Assembly: GCA_001794825.1 (NCBI GenBank)
Contig: MGLK01000028.1
Coordinates: 1 to 35,168, forward strand
Origin: Caulobacterales bacterium RIFCSPHIGHO2_01_FULL_70_19
GTDB lineage: Bacteria; Pseudomonadota; Alphaproteobacteria; Caulobacterales; Caulobacteraceae
DNA length: 35,168 bases
Direction of reading: 5' to 3'
Positions within the stretch are counted from its first letter, which is position 1. Each line of letters begins with the position of its first letter. Made by a program: the position numbers and the translations under genes. The notes under the pieces were generated by a model, which saw only the letters and a program-made list of their open reading frames with translations, made no database searches and was not told the origin of the DNA. Below are positions 16,270 to 24,453 of this stretch, piece by piece.

Positions 16270-16914
16270 ATGGAACTGATCATCGGACCGCGGCTGTATT
16301 CCACCTGGTCGCTGCGCCCGTGGCTGGTGCTGAAGCGCTGCGGCGCTGATTTCACCGTGCGCGAGATCGACATCTACGGACCGGAAGGTCGCGCGGAGCT
16401 GGACCGGGTTTCGCCGTCCGGGTTTGTGCCGCTGCTCCGGGTCGACGGGGAGACCATCTGGGACTCCCTGGCGATCTCCGTCTGGTGCGCCGAGCGCTTT
16501 CCGGACGCCCGACTGTGGCCGAGCGACCCTCATGCCCGCTGGCTGGCGCGCGCCGCGACCTGTGAGATGCACGGAGGCTTCACCGCCCTGCGCACCCACT
16601 GCGGCATGGGACCGGACCACACCATGGTCGGCCCCGACCGCTGTCCCCCGCCCGTTGGCGAGGGGCTGGAGCGCGACCTCCGCCGCATGGTCTCGCTGTG
16701 GAAGGAGATGCGCGCCCGCTTTGGCGCCGGTGGTCCGTATCTCTTCGGCGAATGGTCGATCGCCGACGCCTTCTTCACTCCGGTGGCGACCCGTTTCCGC
16801 CATTTCCAGATCGACCTGGGGGAGTACGGTGACGACGGGACGGCCGCCGCCTATCGGGACGCGCTCCTCGCCCAGCCCGATTTCCTCGAGTGGACGGCGG
16901 AAGCGTTGCATTAA
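16270..16914 (+). CDS. Glutathione S-transferase family protein
   Basis: A 214-residue cytosolic GST. The N-terminal thioredoxin-like domain (1-80) opens with ELIIGPRLYSTWSLRPWLVL, where Tyr or Ser near residues 10-14 would activate glutathione. It includes SGFVPLLRVDGETIWDSLAI with the cis-Pro and the glutathione-contacting Asp-Ser. The helical C-terminal domain contains LFGEWSIADAFFTPVATRF. The start at 16270 begins the first beta strand; the frame is open upstream without supporting sequence. It is similar in layout to bacterial GSTs acting on unknown electrophiles. No operon partner is apparent. Confidence 0.88.
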   Translation: MELIIGPRLYSTWSLRPWLVLKRCGADFTVREIDIYGPEGRAELDRVSPSGFVPLLRVDGETIWDSLAISVWCAERFPDARLWPSDPHARWLARAATCEMHGGFTALRTHCGMGPDHTMVGPDRCPPPVGEGLERDLRRMVSLWKEMRARFGAGGPYLFGEWSIADAFFTPVATRFRHFQIDLGEYGDDGTAAAYRDALLAQPDFLEWTAEALH

Positions 16915-16992
16915 CCGCACCGCCCAACGCCGCCTTAAGACAACGTCGCTATCTCTGGAGCCTCACCCGCGCCGGAGCGTTCAGGGTCAGCC

Positions 16993-17103
16993 ATGTCGAT
17001 GCCCGCCCCACAGCCCCAGGCCCGCCGTCCCAGCCTGCTGGTCTACGGCCTGATGATCGTTGTCGCCTGCTGTCTGCCGGCGCTTCTGCTGGCGGGCCTC
17101 TAG
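16993..17103 (+). CDS. Small membrane protein (36 aa)
   Basis: A 36-residue ORF starting at 16993. A polar Pro/Gln/Arg-rich N-terminus (MSMPAPQPQARRP) precedes one hydrophobic helix (LLVYGLMIVVACCLPALLLA) that runs to the stop. AGGG lies 7 bases upstream. GCTATCTC, 7 of 8 like the Caulobacter -10, lies about 40 bases upstream. The TAG stop is inside CTAG, which is simultaneously the stop of the convergent transglycosylase gene. No family is recognised. Confidence 0.45.
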   Translation: MSMPAPQPQARRPSLLVYGLMIVVACCLPALLLAGL

Positions 17104-18785
17104 CCCCCGGTCGCCGGCAGCGCCGCGACCTCGACCGGCTGCGCCGGCGCGGGCGGGGCCACATAATCGAGGCTCAACGGAACCCGTGTGGCTCCCGACG
17201 CCACCGCGGCGAGCGTGTTCAGGGGACGCCCGTTCATGCGCTGGTAGATCCAGTAGGCCGCCACCACCTTTTCGACGTAGTCGCGCGCCTGCGGCACGTC
17301 GATGGTCTCGATCAGCAGGAGAGGGTCGGCGTCCTGGCCCAGCTTGCGCACCGCCGCCACCATCGGGCCGGGGCCGGCGTTGTAGGACGCGGCCGCGCGC
17401 AGCAGGTCCCCGTCGATCGCCGGCATGGCCAGCACGCGCTGGATGTACGCCTGGCCCAGGCGGGCGTTGACGTTCGGGTCGTAGAGCCGCTCGGGATCGC
17501 TGACGAAGCCGTTGTCTCCGGACAGCTCCGCCGCCGTCGTCGGCATGACCTGCATCAGGCCGTAGGCGCCCACTGACGACCGCGCGCGGGCGTTGAAGTC
17601 CGTCTCCTTGCGGGCGATGGCGTAGACCAGAGAGCGCTCGACGGTGAAACCGCCTTCGGGCTCGATCACAGGCTGGGGATACCGGTTGGCGTCGATCCGC
17701 CGCGCTTCCTGGTCGGATCCGGTGACCCGCGGCCCCAGCGCCCGCCCGAGCGCCGCCCACAATTCCCGCGCGCGGTTGTCGATCGCCGAGCGGAACCCGG
17801 TGCGCAGCGCGTCGCGGGCGTCCTCCCGGCGGCCGACCTCGTAGTAGGCGACGGTCCGGCGCGCATCCGGGTTGCTCTGCACGAAGGCGTGCAACTCCGC
17901 GGTCTCGACTCCGATGGGTTCGGCTGGCGACCAGGCGGCCCGCTGAAGGGTGGCCTGATAGGGACGTGGGCCGAGGTTCTCGATCTCGGGCTCTTCGCCC
18001 AGCTGGGCCAGGGCGATCTGGCCGTAGAAACTCGCCGGCCAGGTCGCGGCGCGGCGCAGCAGCGGCCTTACCCGATCGTGCTGGCTCGAACGTCCGGCCG
18101 AGCGGGCCGCCCAGAAGGCGGCGCCGGCGCGCACCCAGCCGTCCTCGGTGGGATCCTCCAGCACCCGCTCGAAGGCCGACGCAGCGCGCGCGAACTCGCC
18201 CTGCCGATACTGCGCCAGGCCCACCGTCCACCAGTCGCCGATCTGCTCGCCCAAGGCCACCGCCCCGGCCAGGTCGTCGCGGTTCAGCGCCACGCGGGCC
18301 GCCCGGGTCGGATCGCCCTCGACGTTCCCGCCCGCTGCGGCTACCCCGGCCCAGCTGCGACCGAAGAAGCGTGCGGGACGGCGCGGCTCGGGAGCCCCGT
18401 CCGGCCGCCGCCGCAGCGCGAGGCTGTAGGCCCGGTCGGCGCACGGCAGGTCGGCGTATTCCTCGAGCCAGGCCGCCAGCTCCTCGTAGGTGGCGGTGTA
18501 GTCGGGGTGGAACAGGCGCTCGAACTCGACCTGGCCCAGCAGGATCCGGTCCTGGGCCTGGCGCGCGGAGGCGCGCGCGGCCTCGAGATCGCCGCGGCGC
18601 AGCGCGTCGAAGGCCGTCGTGTAGCTGAGGCGATCGGCCGGGCTCAGGGCGGAGACCGGCCGGTTCTCGGAACCATCGGCGTAGGCGACGGTTTCCTCGC
18701 CTGCGGTCGCCTGCGCGCCGCCGGCGAGGGCAAGCGCAATCGCCAGCGTCGGCGCAAACAGGGCGTGGCGGAATTGAACACGCAC
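17100..18785 (-). CDS. Soluble lytic murein transglycosylase
   Basis: This 561-residue periplasmic enzyme cleaves peptidoglycan glycan strands to 1,6-anhydromuropeptides. A signal peptide (residues 1-29, ending near GAQATA) is followed by a long superhelical domain of TPR-like helices. The C-terminal SLT domain is at about 375-500. The catalytic Glu394 lies in YAIARKETDFN, then VGAYGLMQVMPTTA, YDPNVNARLGQAY and AAASYNAGPG. The start is GTG with AAGGGGGG about 7 bases upstream. Upstream lies a palindrome with two GANTC methylation sites. It is the Slt70-type enzyme; a gene symbol beyond slt would be a guess. Confidence 0.93.
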   Translation of the reverse strand: MRVQFRHALFAPTLAIALALAGGAQATAGEETVAYADGSENRPVSALSPADRLSYTTAFDALRRGDLEAARASARQAQDRILLGQVEFERLFHPDYTATYEELAAWLEEYADLPCADRAYSLALRRRPDGAPEPRRPARFFGRSWAGVAAAGGNVEGDPTRAARVALNRDDLAGAVALGEQIGDWWTVGLAQYRQGEFARAASAFERVLEDPTEDGWVRAGAAFWAARSAGRSSQHDRVRPLLRRAATWPASFYGQIALAQLGEEPEIENLGPRPYQATLQRAAWSPAEPIGVETAELHAFVQSNPDARRTVAYYEVGRREDARDALRTGFRSAIDNRARELWAALGRALGPRVTGSDQEARRIDANRYPQPVIEPEGGFTVERSLVYAIARKETDFNARARSSVGAYGLMQVMPTTAAELSGDNGFVSDPERLYDPNVNARLGQAYIQRVLAMPAIDGDLLRAAASYNAGPGPMVAAVRKLGQDADPLLLIETIDVPQARDYVEKVVAAYWIYQRMNGRPLNTLAAVASGATRVPLSLDYVAPPAPAQPVEVAALPATGG

Positions 18786-18812
18786 TTGGCGGCCCCCCTT
18801 GGAGCGGCGGCG

Positions 18813-18827
18813 GAATCGTCTCGATTC
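18813..18827. promoter_or_regulatory. Palindrome with two GANTC sites upstream of the transglycosylase
   Basis: GAATCG-TCT-CGATTC is a perfect inverted repeat 28 bases before the GTG start. Each half contains a GANTC site, the target of the cell-cycle methylase CcrM in Caulobacterales. The remaining 156-base gap (18786-18941) contains only a TTGACA (18894-18889, minus) without a convincing -10. Confidence 0.4.
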
Positions 18828-18941
18828 GATCCGGCCGCGCGCCTTACGTTCGGTCGTCAGGCCAGAAAGGCGCCACGGCCCCGGCCAGTGTCAAGTTCTG
18901 ACCTCCTTTTAGGGCGTATTTGAGTCCGGCCGATGAACGCC

Positions 18942-19727
18942 TCAGGCCCCTTCGTCCAGCCGCACCGCCAGCGACAGCAGGTCCGCCCACACCGCCTTCT
19001 TCGCCATGGGCGTGCGCAACAGGAAGGCCGGATGAAGCGTCGGCAGGGCCGGGGCGGCGACGCCCCCTTCCGCCAGCCGCCACTCCTTCCACTGTCCTCG
19101 CAGCTTCATGATGCCCTCGTCGGTCCCCAGCACCGACTTCGACGCCGCGGCCCCCAGCAGCAGAACCGCCTTCGGCTTCAACAGGGCGAACGCCCGCTCG
19201 AGGAAGGGCGCGCACACCGCCTGCTCGGCCGCGGTCGGCGTGCGGTTGCCGGGAGGCCGCCAGAACACGGTGTTGGTGATGAAGACCCGTCCCTCGAGAC
19301 CCGCCTCGCGCAGCATCCGGTCCAGCAGCTGGCCGGCCTTGCCGACGAACGGCTGGCCGCGCGCGTCCTCCTCGGCGCCGGGGCCTTCGCCCACGACCAT
19401 GAGCGGCGCCTGCGGATCGCCGCGGCTGAACACCGCCTGCCGGGCCCCCATGCCGCGCAGCGGACATCCCTCGAAGGCGGCGATGGCCGCGCCCAGGGCC
19501 TCCAGCGAATCCGCGCCCGCGGCCAGCCGCCGGGCCTCGGCGACAGCGTCGCCGGGGGCTTGCGCGACCACCGACGCGGTGGCCTTCGCCACCGCCTTCA
19601 CCGCCGGCGGGGGCGTCACATGGGTGCGGTCGACCGGCGCATCCTCGAAGCAGGCGTCGACCCCTGCATCGCGCCAGAAGGCGAGCAGGCTCTCGGTGGC
19701 GGCGCTGTCGAGGGGCTGGACGGACAT
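18942..19727 (-). CDS. Uracil-DNA glycosylase, family 4-like
   Basis: A 261-residue glycosylase of the UDG superfamily. Motif 1, GEGPGAEEDARGQPFVG, is at residues 113-129. NTVFWRPPGNRTP follows at 152-164, and motif 3, HPAFLL, is at 232-237. Residues 1-75 are a low-complexity extension. Classical family 4 enzymes carry a 4Fe-4S cluster held by four cysteines. Here only Cys26, Cys88 and Cys172 exist, so such a cluster is doubtful. The sequence resembles the alphaproteobacterial branch of this family. It is monocistronic, divergent from ETF-QO, with a possible GTGACG-N15-ACTATCCC promoter. Confidence 0.88.
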   Translation of the reverse strand: MSVQPLDSAATESLLAFWRDAGVDACFEDAPVDRTHVTPPPAVKAVAKATASVVAQAPGDAVAEARRLAAGADSLEALGAAIAAFEGCPLRGMGARQAVFSRGDPQAPLMVVGEGPGAEEDARGQPFVGKAGQLLDRMLREAGLEGRVFITNTVFWRPPGNRTPTAAEQAVCAPFLERAFALLKPKAVLLLGAAASKSVLGTDEGIMKLRGQWKEWRLAEGGVAAPALPTLHPAFLLRTPMAKKAVWADLLSLAVRLDEGA

Positions 19728-19749
19728 GGCTCCGCGACAGGGATAGTCC

Positions 19750-19779
19750 TTGACCGCCCTCGCGTCACCTTCCGATAAG
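19750..19779 (+). promoter_or_regulatory. Candidate ETF-QO promoter
   Basis: TTGACC (19750-19755), 18-base spacer, GATAAG (19774-19779), in the 95-base divergent gap with the uracil-DNA glycosylase gene. It is a reasonable sigma-70-type match; the start codon is about 43 bases downstream. Confidence 0.4.
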
Positions 19780-19822
19780 GCGCATACATCCGACGATACC
19801 GACCGCGAGGGAATTCAGGGGC

Positions 19823-21583
19823 ATGGCCGAGCAAGCGATCGAGGGCGGCGCGGCGAACGCGTGGCAGGAAGCCGTCATCGACAAGCTGCCGCCGCTCGAG
19901 GCGCTGGCCGGCGTCGAGCGCGAGGTCATGGAGTACGACGTGGTGATCGTCGGCGGCGGCCCCGCCGGTCTCGCCGCCGCCATCCGCCTGAAGCAGCGCG
20001 CCGAAAAGGACGGCCGCGAGGTCTCCGTCGCCGTGCTGGAGAAGTCGGCCGAGATCGGCGGGCACATCCTCTCGGGCGCCGTGATCGACCCGAAGGCGCT
20101 GACCGAGCTGTTCCCGGACTGGAAGGAACGTGGAGCGCCGCTCGAGACCCCGGTCACGAAGGATCGCTTCCTCGTTCTCGGCCCGCACGGCCAGGCCGAC
20201 CTGCCGATGTTCGCCCTGCCGCCGATGATGCACAACGACGGCTGCTACATCACCTCGCTGGGCAACCTCTGCCGCTGGCTGGGCGAGCAGGCCGAGGCGC
20301 TGGGCGTCGAGGTCTATCCGGGCATGGCCGCGAGCCACGTGGTCTGGGACGAGCCGTCGGGGCGGGTGAAGGGCGTCGTCGCCGGGGTGTTCGGCATCGA
20401 CCGGGAAGGCAGGCCGACCGGCGAGTTCCAGCCCGGCATCGAGCTGCACGGCAAGTACGTCTTCATCGCCGAGGGGGGGCGCGGCTCGCTGGCCAAGACC
20501 GTGATGGCCCGCCACAATCTCTGCGACAAGGCCGAGCCCCAGAAGTTCGGCATCGGCATCAAGGAGCTGTGGCAGGTCCCAGCCGAGAAGCACCAGCCCG
20601 GTCTGGCCCAGCACACCACCGGCTGGCCGCTCGACGAGAACACCGGCGGCGGCAGCTTCATGTACCACTTCGGCGATCGCTACGTGGCCATCGGCTATGT
20701 GGTGCACCTGAACTACCGCAATCCGTACCTGTCGCCGTTCGACGAGTTCCAGCGCTTCAAGCACCACCCGGCGATCAGCGAGCACCTCGAGGGCGGCACG
20801 CGCATCTCCTACGGCGCCCGCGCCATCACCGAGGGCGGGTTCCAGTCGGTGCCGCGGCTGTACTTCCCCGGCGGGGCCCTGATCGGCTGCTCGGCCGGCT
20901 TCGTGAACGTGCCGCGCATCAAGGGCAGCCACAACGCCATGAAGACCGGCATGCTGGCCGCCGACGCCGCCTTCGACGCGCTGGCCGCCGGTCGCGGCGG
21001 CGACGAGCTGGTCGAGTACCAGGCCGCCTACGAGGATAGCTGGGTCTATCGCGAACTGAAGCGCGTCCGGAACGCCAAGCCGCTGCTGTCGAAGTTCGGC
21101 ACCACGCTGGGCGGGGCGCTCGGCCTGTTCGACATGTGGTTCCAGACCCTGTTCGGCGGCTTCTCCCTGTTCGGCACGATGAAGCACGGCAAGACGGACG
21201 CCGCCTCGACGGAGCCCGCGTCGAAGCACCGCCCGATCGCCTATCCGAAGCCGGACGGGAAGCTCAGCTTCGACAAGCTGTCGTCGGTGTTCGTCTCCAA
21301 CACCAACCACGCCGAGGACCAGCCGGCCCACCTGAAACTGCTCGACCCCTCCGTGCCGATCCGGGTCAACCTGCCGAAGTACGGCGAGCCGGCGCGCCTC
21401 TACTGCCCGGCCGGCGTCTACGAGGTGGTCTACGCCGACGATGCGGCGAAGACCGATCCGCGCTTCGTTATCAACGCCCAGAACTGCGTCCACTGCAAAA
21501 CCTGCGACATCAAGGACCCGTCGCAGAACATCGTCTGGACGACCCCGGAGGGCGGCGGCGGCCCCAACTATCCGAATATGTGA
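19823..21583 (+). CDS. Electron transfer flavoprotein-ubiquinone oxidoreductase
   Basis: A 586-residue inner-membrane-associated flavo-iron-sulfur enzyme. It passes electrons from ETF, reduced by fatty-acid and amino-acid dehydrogenases, to ubiquinone. The FAD-binding motif VVIVGGGPAGLAAAIRL is near residues 40-56. The segments GGHILSGAVIDPKAL and GCSAGFVNVPRIKGSHNAMK are typical. The C-terminal 4Fe-4S cluster ligands are Cys528 (CPAGVYE) and Cys555, Cys558 and Cys561 (NCVHCKTCDIKDP). Length and ending match mitochondrial and alphaproteobacterial ETF-QO. No ETF subunit genes are in the window. A TPR protein gene follows after 55 bases. Confidence 0.96.
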   Translation: MAEQAIEGGAANAWQEAVIDKLPPLEALAGVEREVMEYDVVIVGGGPAGLAAAIRLKQRAEKDGREVSVAVLEKSAEIGGHILSGAVIDPKALTELFPDWKERGAPLETPVTKDRFLVLGPHGQADLPMFALPPMMHNDGCYITSLGNLCRWLGEQAEALGVEVYPGMAASHVVWDEPSGRVKGVVAGVFGIDREGRPTGEFQPGIELHGKYVFIAEGGRGSLAKTVMARHNLCDKAEPQKFGIGIKELWQVPAEKHQPGLAQHTTGWPLDENTGGGSFMYHFGDRYVAIGYVVHLNYRNPYLSPFDEFQRFKHHPAISEHLEGGTRISYGARAITEGGFQSVPRLYFPGGALIGCSAGFVNVPRIKGSHNAMKTGMLAADAAFDALAAGRGGDELVEYQAAYEDSWVYRELKRVRNAKPLLSKFGTTLGGALGLFDMWFQTLFGGFSLFGTMKHGKTDAASTEPASKHRPIAYPKPDGKLSFDKLSSVFVSNTNHAEDQPAHLKLLDPSVPIRVNLPKYGEPARLYCPAGVYEVVYADDAAKTDPRFVINAQNCVHCKTCDIKDPSQNIVWTTPEGGGGPNYPNM

Positions 21584-21638
21584 CGCGCTCCGGGCGAGGG
21601 GCCTTGCCGCCGCCGCATAATCCGGGAAGGTTCCCGCC

Positions 21639-23495
21639 ATGCGCCTTTCCGCCCTTCGCCTGCTCCTGACCGGCTGCGCCGCCCTGGCGCTCGCTCCCGT
21701 CGCCCTGGCCCAGGATGCGCCGGTGATCGTCGATCCGCCCCTGTCGCCGCCGGCGGTCGTCATCCCGCCAGCGGAAACGGTGGATCCTTCCGAGGCCCTT
21801 CCGCCTGCCGTGGTCCCGACCGACCCGGAGGTCGAGGAGGCGACCCTCGCCGCGCCGCCGATCCCGGCCGAGTGGGCGCCGGTCCCGCTGGACGCCGCCG
21901 GCCGCTCCGCCTACGGCCTCTATCTCTCCGGTCGGGTGGCGGGCATCCGCGGCGCCCGCGCCGACGCGGCGGAGTTCCTCGCCCGCAGCCAGGCGCTGAC
22001 CCCGGAGCAGCCGGCCCTCGGCGAGGAAGCCTTCCGCGCCGCCCTGTTCACCGGCGACCTCGAGACCGTCGTGCGCCTGACCCCGATGGTCGACGACATG
22101 CCCTTGTTCGCCGACGCCGGCCGGCTCTTCGGTGTGGTCGGATCGCTCCGCCGCGGCGACGGCGCCGCGGCGCTGGCGGCGCTGCGGGATCGACCCTTCA
22201 CGGCCCCCTACGGGTCCGTTGCGCGCTACCTCCTGCCGGCGGTCAACGCCGCCGCCGGCGACTGGGACGCCGCCCTCCAGCCCGTCGCGGCCGTCGCCGG
22301 CGATCCCGCCGGTCTGGTCCTCAGGCTGCAGCGGGCGCGCCTGCTCGAACTGCGGCGTCGGCACGACGAGGCCGACGCCGAGTATCAGGCGCTCATGGCG
22401 CTTCCGGAAGGCGGCCGGGTGTACGGCGTCGCCTATGGGCAGTTCCTCGAGAGACGCGGTCGTCGCGCCGAGGCCGAAGCCCGCTATCGCGCCTCGCTGG
22501 AGGGACCTGCGCCCGATCCGGCGGCCTTGCGCGGGCTGGAACGGATGGCGAGCCGTGAACGGCCGCCGGCGCCCCCCTCGGTGACCGCGAACGCCGCCGA
22601 CGCCCTGGTCTTCGCCGCGCTGGAGGCCACCGAGTATGAGCAGCACGAGATCGCCGCCATCTATCTGCGACTGGCCCAGGCGCTCGCGCCGCAGGACACG
22701 ACCGCCCTTCGCCTCGGGCTGGCCTTCGCCGGCGCCGGTCAGGAGACCCCGGCCCAGGCGGCCTTCCTCAGCGTCAGCGAGGCCGATCCCATCGTCTACG
22801 CCGGCGCCCGGTACAATCTCGGCCTGAGCCTGCGTCGGCAGGACCGGCCGGACGACGCTCTCGCCGCCTTTCGTCAGGCCGACGCCGCCGCGCCGGGCCA
22901 GGTTCTGATTGCGCTCGAGCTGGCGGGACAGTTGCTGGCGAACGGGGAGGCCGCGGAGGCGCTGGACATCCTCGACCGGCCGATGCTGAACACGGCCGAC
23001 CAGCCCGCCGCCACGCGTTTCCTCAGGGGCAACGCCCTCCATCTGCTCGGCCGGATCGAGGCGGCCGAGGCCCAGTTGTGGGCGGCGCTGCAGGCGCAGC
23101 CGGACGACCCGGCGCTGCTGAACTATCTCGGCTACCTCTGGGTCGACAGCGGCCGCCGGGTGGAGCAGGGGGCCGAGATGATCGCCCGCGCCCACGCCGC
23201 CGACCCCGACAATGGCAACATCCAGGACTCGCTCGGCTGGGCCCAGTACCGTCAGGGGCTCTACGACGCCGCGGTCGAGACGCTGGAGGGGGCGGTCGAG
23301 AAGGAGCCGGCCAACGCCGAGATCAACGACCACCTCGGCGACGCCTACTGGCGGGTGGGCCGGCGACGGGAGGCGGAATGGCAGTGGAGCCGGGTCCTGA
23401 CGCTCGACCCTGACGCCGACCGGCGCGCCGCCGTCGAACGCAAGCTCAGCGAGGGCCTGTCCGACCCCGCGCCCCCGGCCGCGGCCGGCGCCTGA
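21639..23495 (+). CDS. Exported tetratricopeptide repeat protein
   Basis: A 618-residue protein with a signal peptide (1-25, ending PVALAQ) and a Pro/Val-rich stretch to about residue 80. The rest is an alpha-solenoid of TPR-like repeats. The clearest units are near the C-terminus: ALLNYLGYLWVDSGRRVEQG, IQDSLGWAQYRQGLYDAAVE and AEINDHLGDAYWRVGRRREA. Such proteins scaffold envelope complexes; the partner is unknown. Alphaproteobacteria often have this gene between ETF-QO and ispE. The ispE start lies 4 bases after its stop, so the two are coupled. Confidence 0.9.
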   Translation: MRLSALRLLLTGCAALALAPVALAQDAPVIVDPPLSPPAVVIPPAETVDPSEALPPAVVPTDPEVEEATLAAPPIPAEWAPVPLDAAGRSAYGLYLSGRVAGIRGARADAAEFLARSQALTPEQPALGEEAFRAALFTGDLETVVRLTPMVDDMPLFADAGRLFGVVGSLRRGDGAAALAALRDRPFTAPYGSVARYLLPAVNAAAGDWDAALQPVAAVAGDPAGLVLRLQRARLLELRRRHDEADAEYQALMALPEGGRVYGVAYGQFLERRGRRAEAEARYRASLEGPAPDPAALRGLERMASRERPPAPPSVTANAADALVFAALEATEYEQHEIAAIYLRLAQALAPQDTTALRLGLAFAGAGQETPAQAAFLSVSEADPIVYAGARYNLGLSLRRQDRPDDALAAFRQADAAAPGQVLIALELAGQLLANGEAAEALDILDRPMLNTADQPAATRFLRGNALHLLGRIEAAEAQLWAALQAQPDDPALLNYLGYLWVDSGRRVEQGAEMIARAHAADPDNGNIQDSLGWAQYRQGLYDAAVETLEGAVEKEPANAEINDHLGDAYWRVGRRREAEWQWSRVLTLDPDADRRAAVERKLSEGLSDPAPPAAAGA

Positions 23496-23499
23496 CCGT

Positions 23500-24308
23500 A
23501 TGTCCGCCCGGACGGCGATCGCGCCCGCGAAGGTCAACCTGTTCCTGCACGTCGGCCCGGTCGATGCGGACGGCTACCACCCGCTCGCCAGCCTCGTCGC
23601 CTTCGCCGACGTCGGCGACCGGGTCTCCGTCGCTGCCGCCGATCGCCTGTCTCTGACAGTCGGGGGACCGTTCGCCGCGGCGCTGGCCGGCGAGCCCGAC
23701 AATCTGATCCTGCGGGTCTTGCGCCGGCTCGGCGAGGCGGCCGGCTTAGGCGCGGCTCGGCCGACGCCGGGGCGGCGCTCCGGCTGGCCCGGGACGCCCT
23801 CCGCCTCGATCTCGACGACTGCGCCCTCGCCGGGATCGCCGGGGAGGCCGGGGCCGACGGACCCATGTGCCTGTACGCCCGCGCCGCCTGGGCCGAGGGG
23901 CGGGGAGAGCGGCTCACCTTCGAGCCCGCGCTGCCGTCGCTCCCGGCGCTGCTCGTCAATCCCGGCGTCCCCTCGCCCACGGGAGCGGTCTACCGCGCCT
24001 TCGACGCCGGGCCGCCCGCCGCGGCAGATCGGCCGTCGCCGCCGTCCGACTGGTCGGCCGGGCGCGTGATCCAGTGGCTGGCGGGCCAGCGCAACGACCT
24101 CCAGGCGGCGGCGGTCTCGCTCCAGCCCCTGATCGGCGACGCCCTGGCCGAGGTCGCCGACCTGCCCGGCGCGCGGCTGGCTCGCATGTCCGGCTCGGGC
24201 GCCACCGTCTTCGCCCTGTTCGAGGCCCCGTCCGACGCGACCGCCGCGGCCGCGCGACTGCGGGCACGCCGGCCCGACTGGTGGGTGGCGCCGACCCTTC
24301 TCGGCTGA
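23500..24308 (+). pseudogene. ispE: 4-diphosphocytidyl-2-C-methyl-D-erythritol kinase, internally deleted and frameshifted
   Basis: IspE phosphorylates CDP-methylerythritol in the MEP isoprenoid pathway (GHMP kinase fold). The first part (23500 to about 23747) encodes motif 1, PAKVNLFLHVGPVDADGYHP, and DNLILRVLRRLGEAAG. Immediately after, the reading frame moves back by one base and continues as GSADAGAALRLARD, GPMCLYARAAWAEGRGE and motif 3, ARMSGSGATVFALF, to the stop at 24308. Compared with E. coli IspE, about 15-25 residues around DKRLP and the first glycines of the GLGGGS ATP loop are missing. The net loss is 3n+1 bases. ispE is normally essential with this pathway, so a sequence or assembly error is as likely as a true pseudogene. 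Confidence 0.8.
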
Positions 24309-24453
24309 ACTTCCCAGGGCCCCGGAGCTCGCTCCCGGCAAGGCGTCCGGGGAACCCGGTTCGCCGTTCCGGACTTTCAACCGCATCGCACACCCCCGGC
24401 GCGGCCGCGTCCGACCTTCCCTTCGCGGCCGTCGCCTGAAGAAGGGAAATCCC

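Noticed and set aside
18866..18894. TTGACA on the minus strand as a promoter for the transglycosylase gene
   Set aside because: No acceptable -10 at 16-18 bases (GCCTTT or CCTTTC) or at Caulobacter spacing; kept only as a remark.
23745..23751. CTTAGGC, identical to the Ty1 +1 frameshift heptamer, at the ispE break
   Set aside because: The ispE product would need a shift in the opposite direction (back one base), the heptamer is in the wrong frame, and coding sequence is also missing. Programmed frameshifting does not explain the gene.
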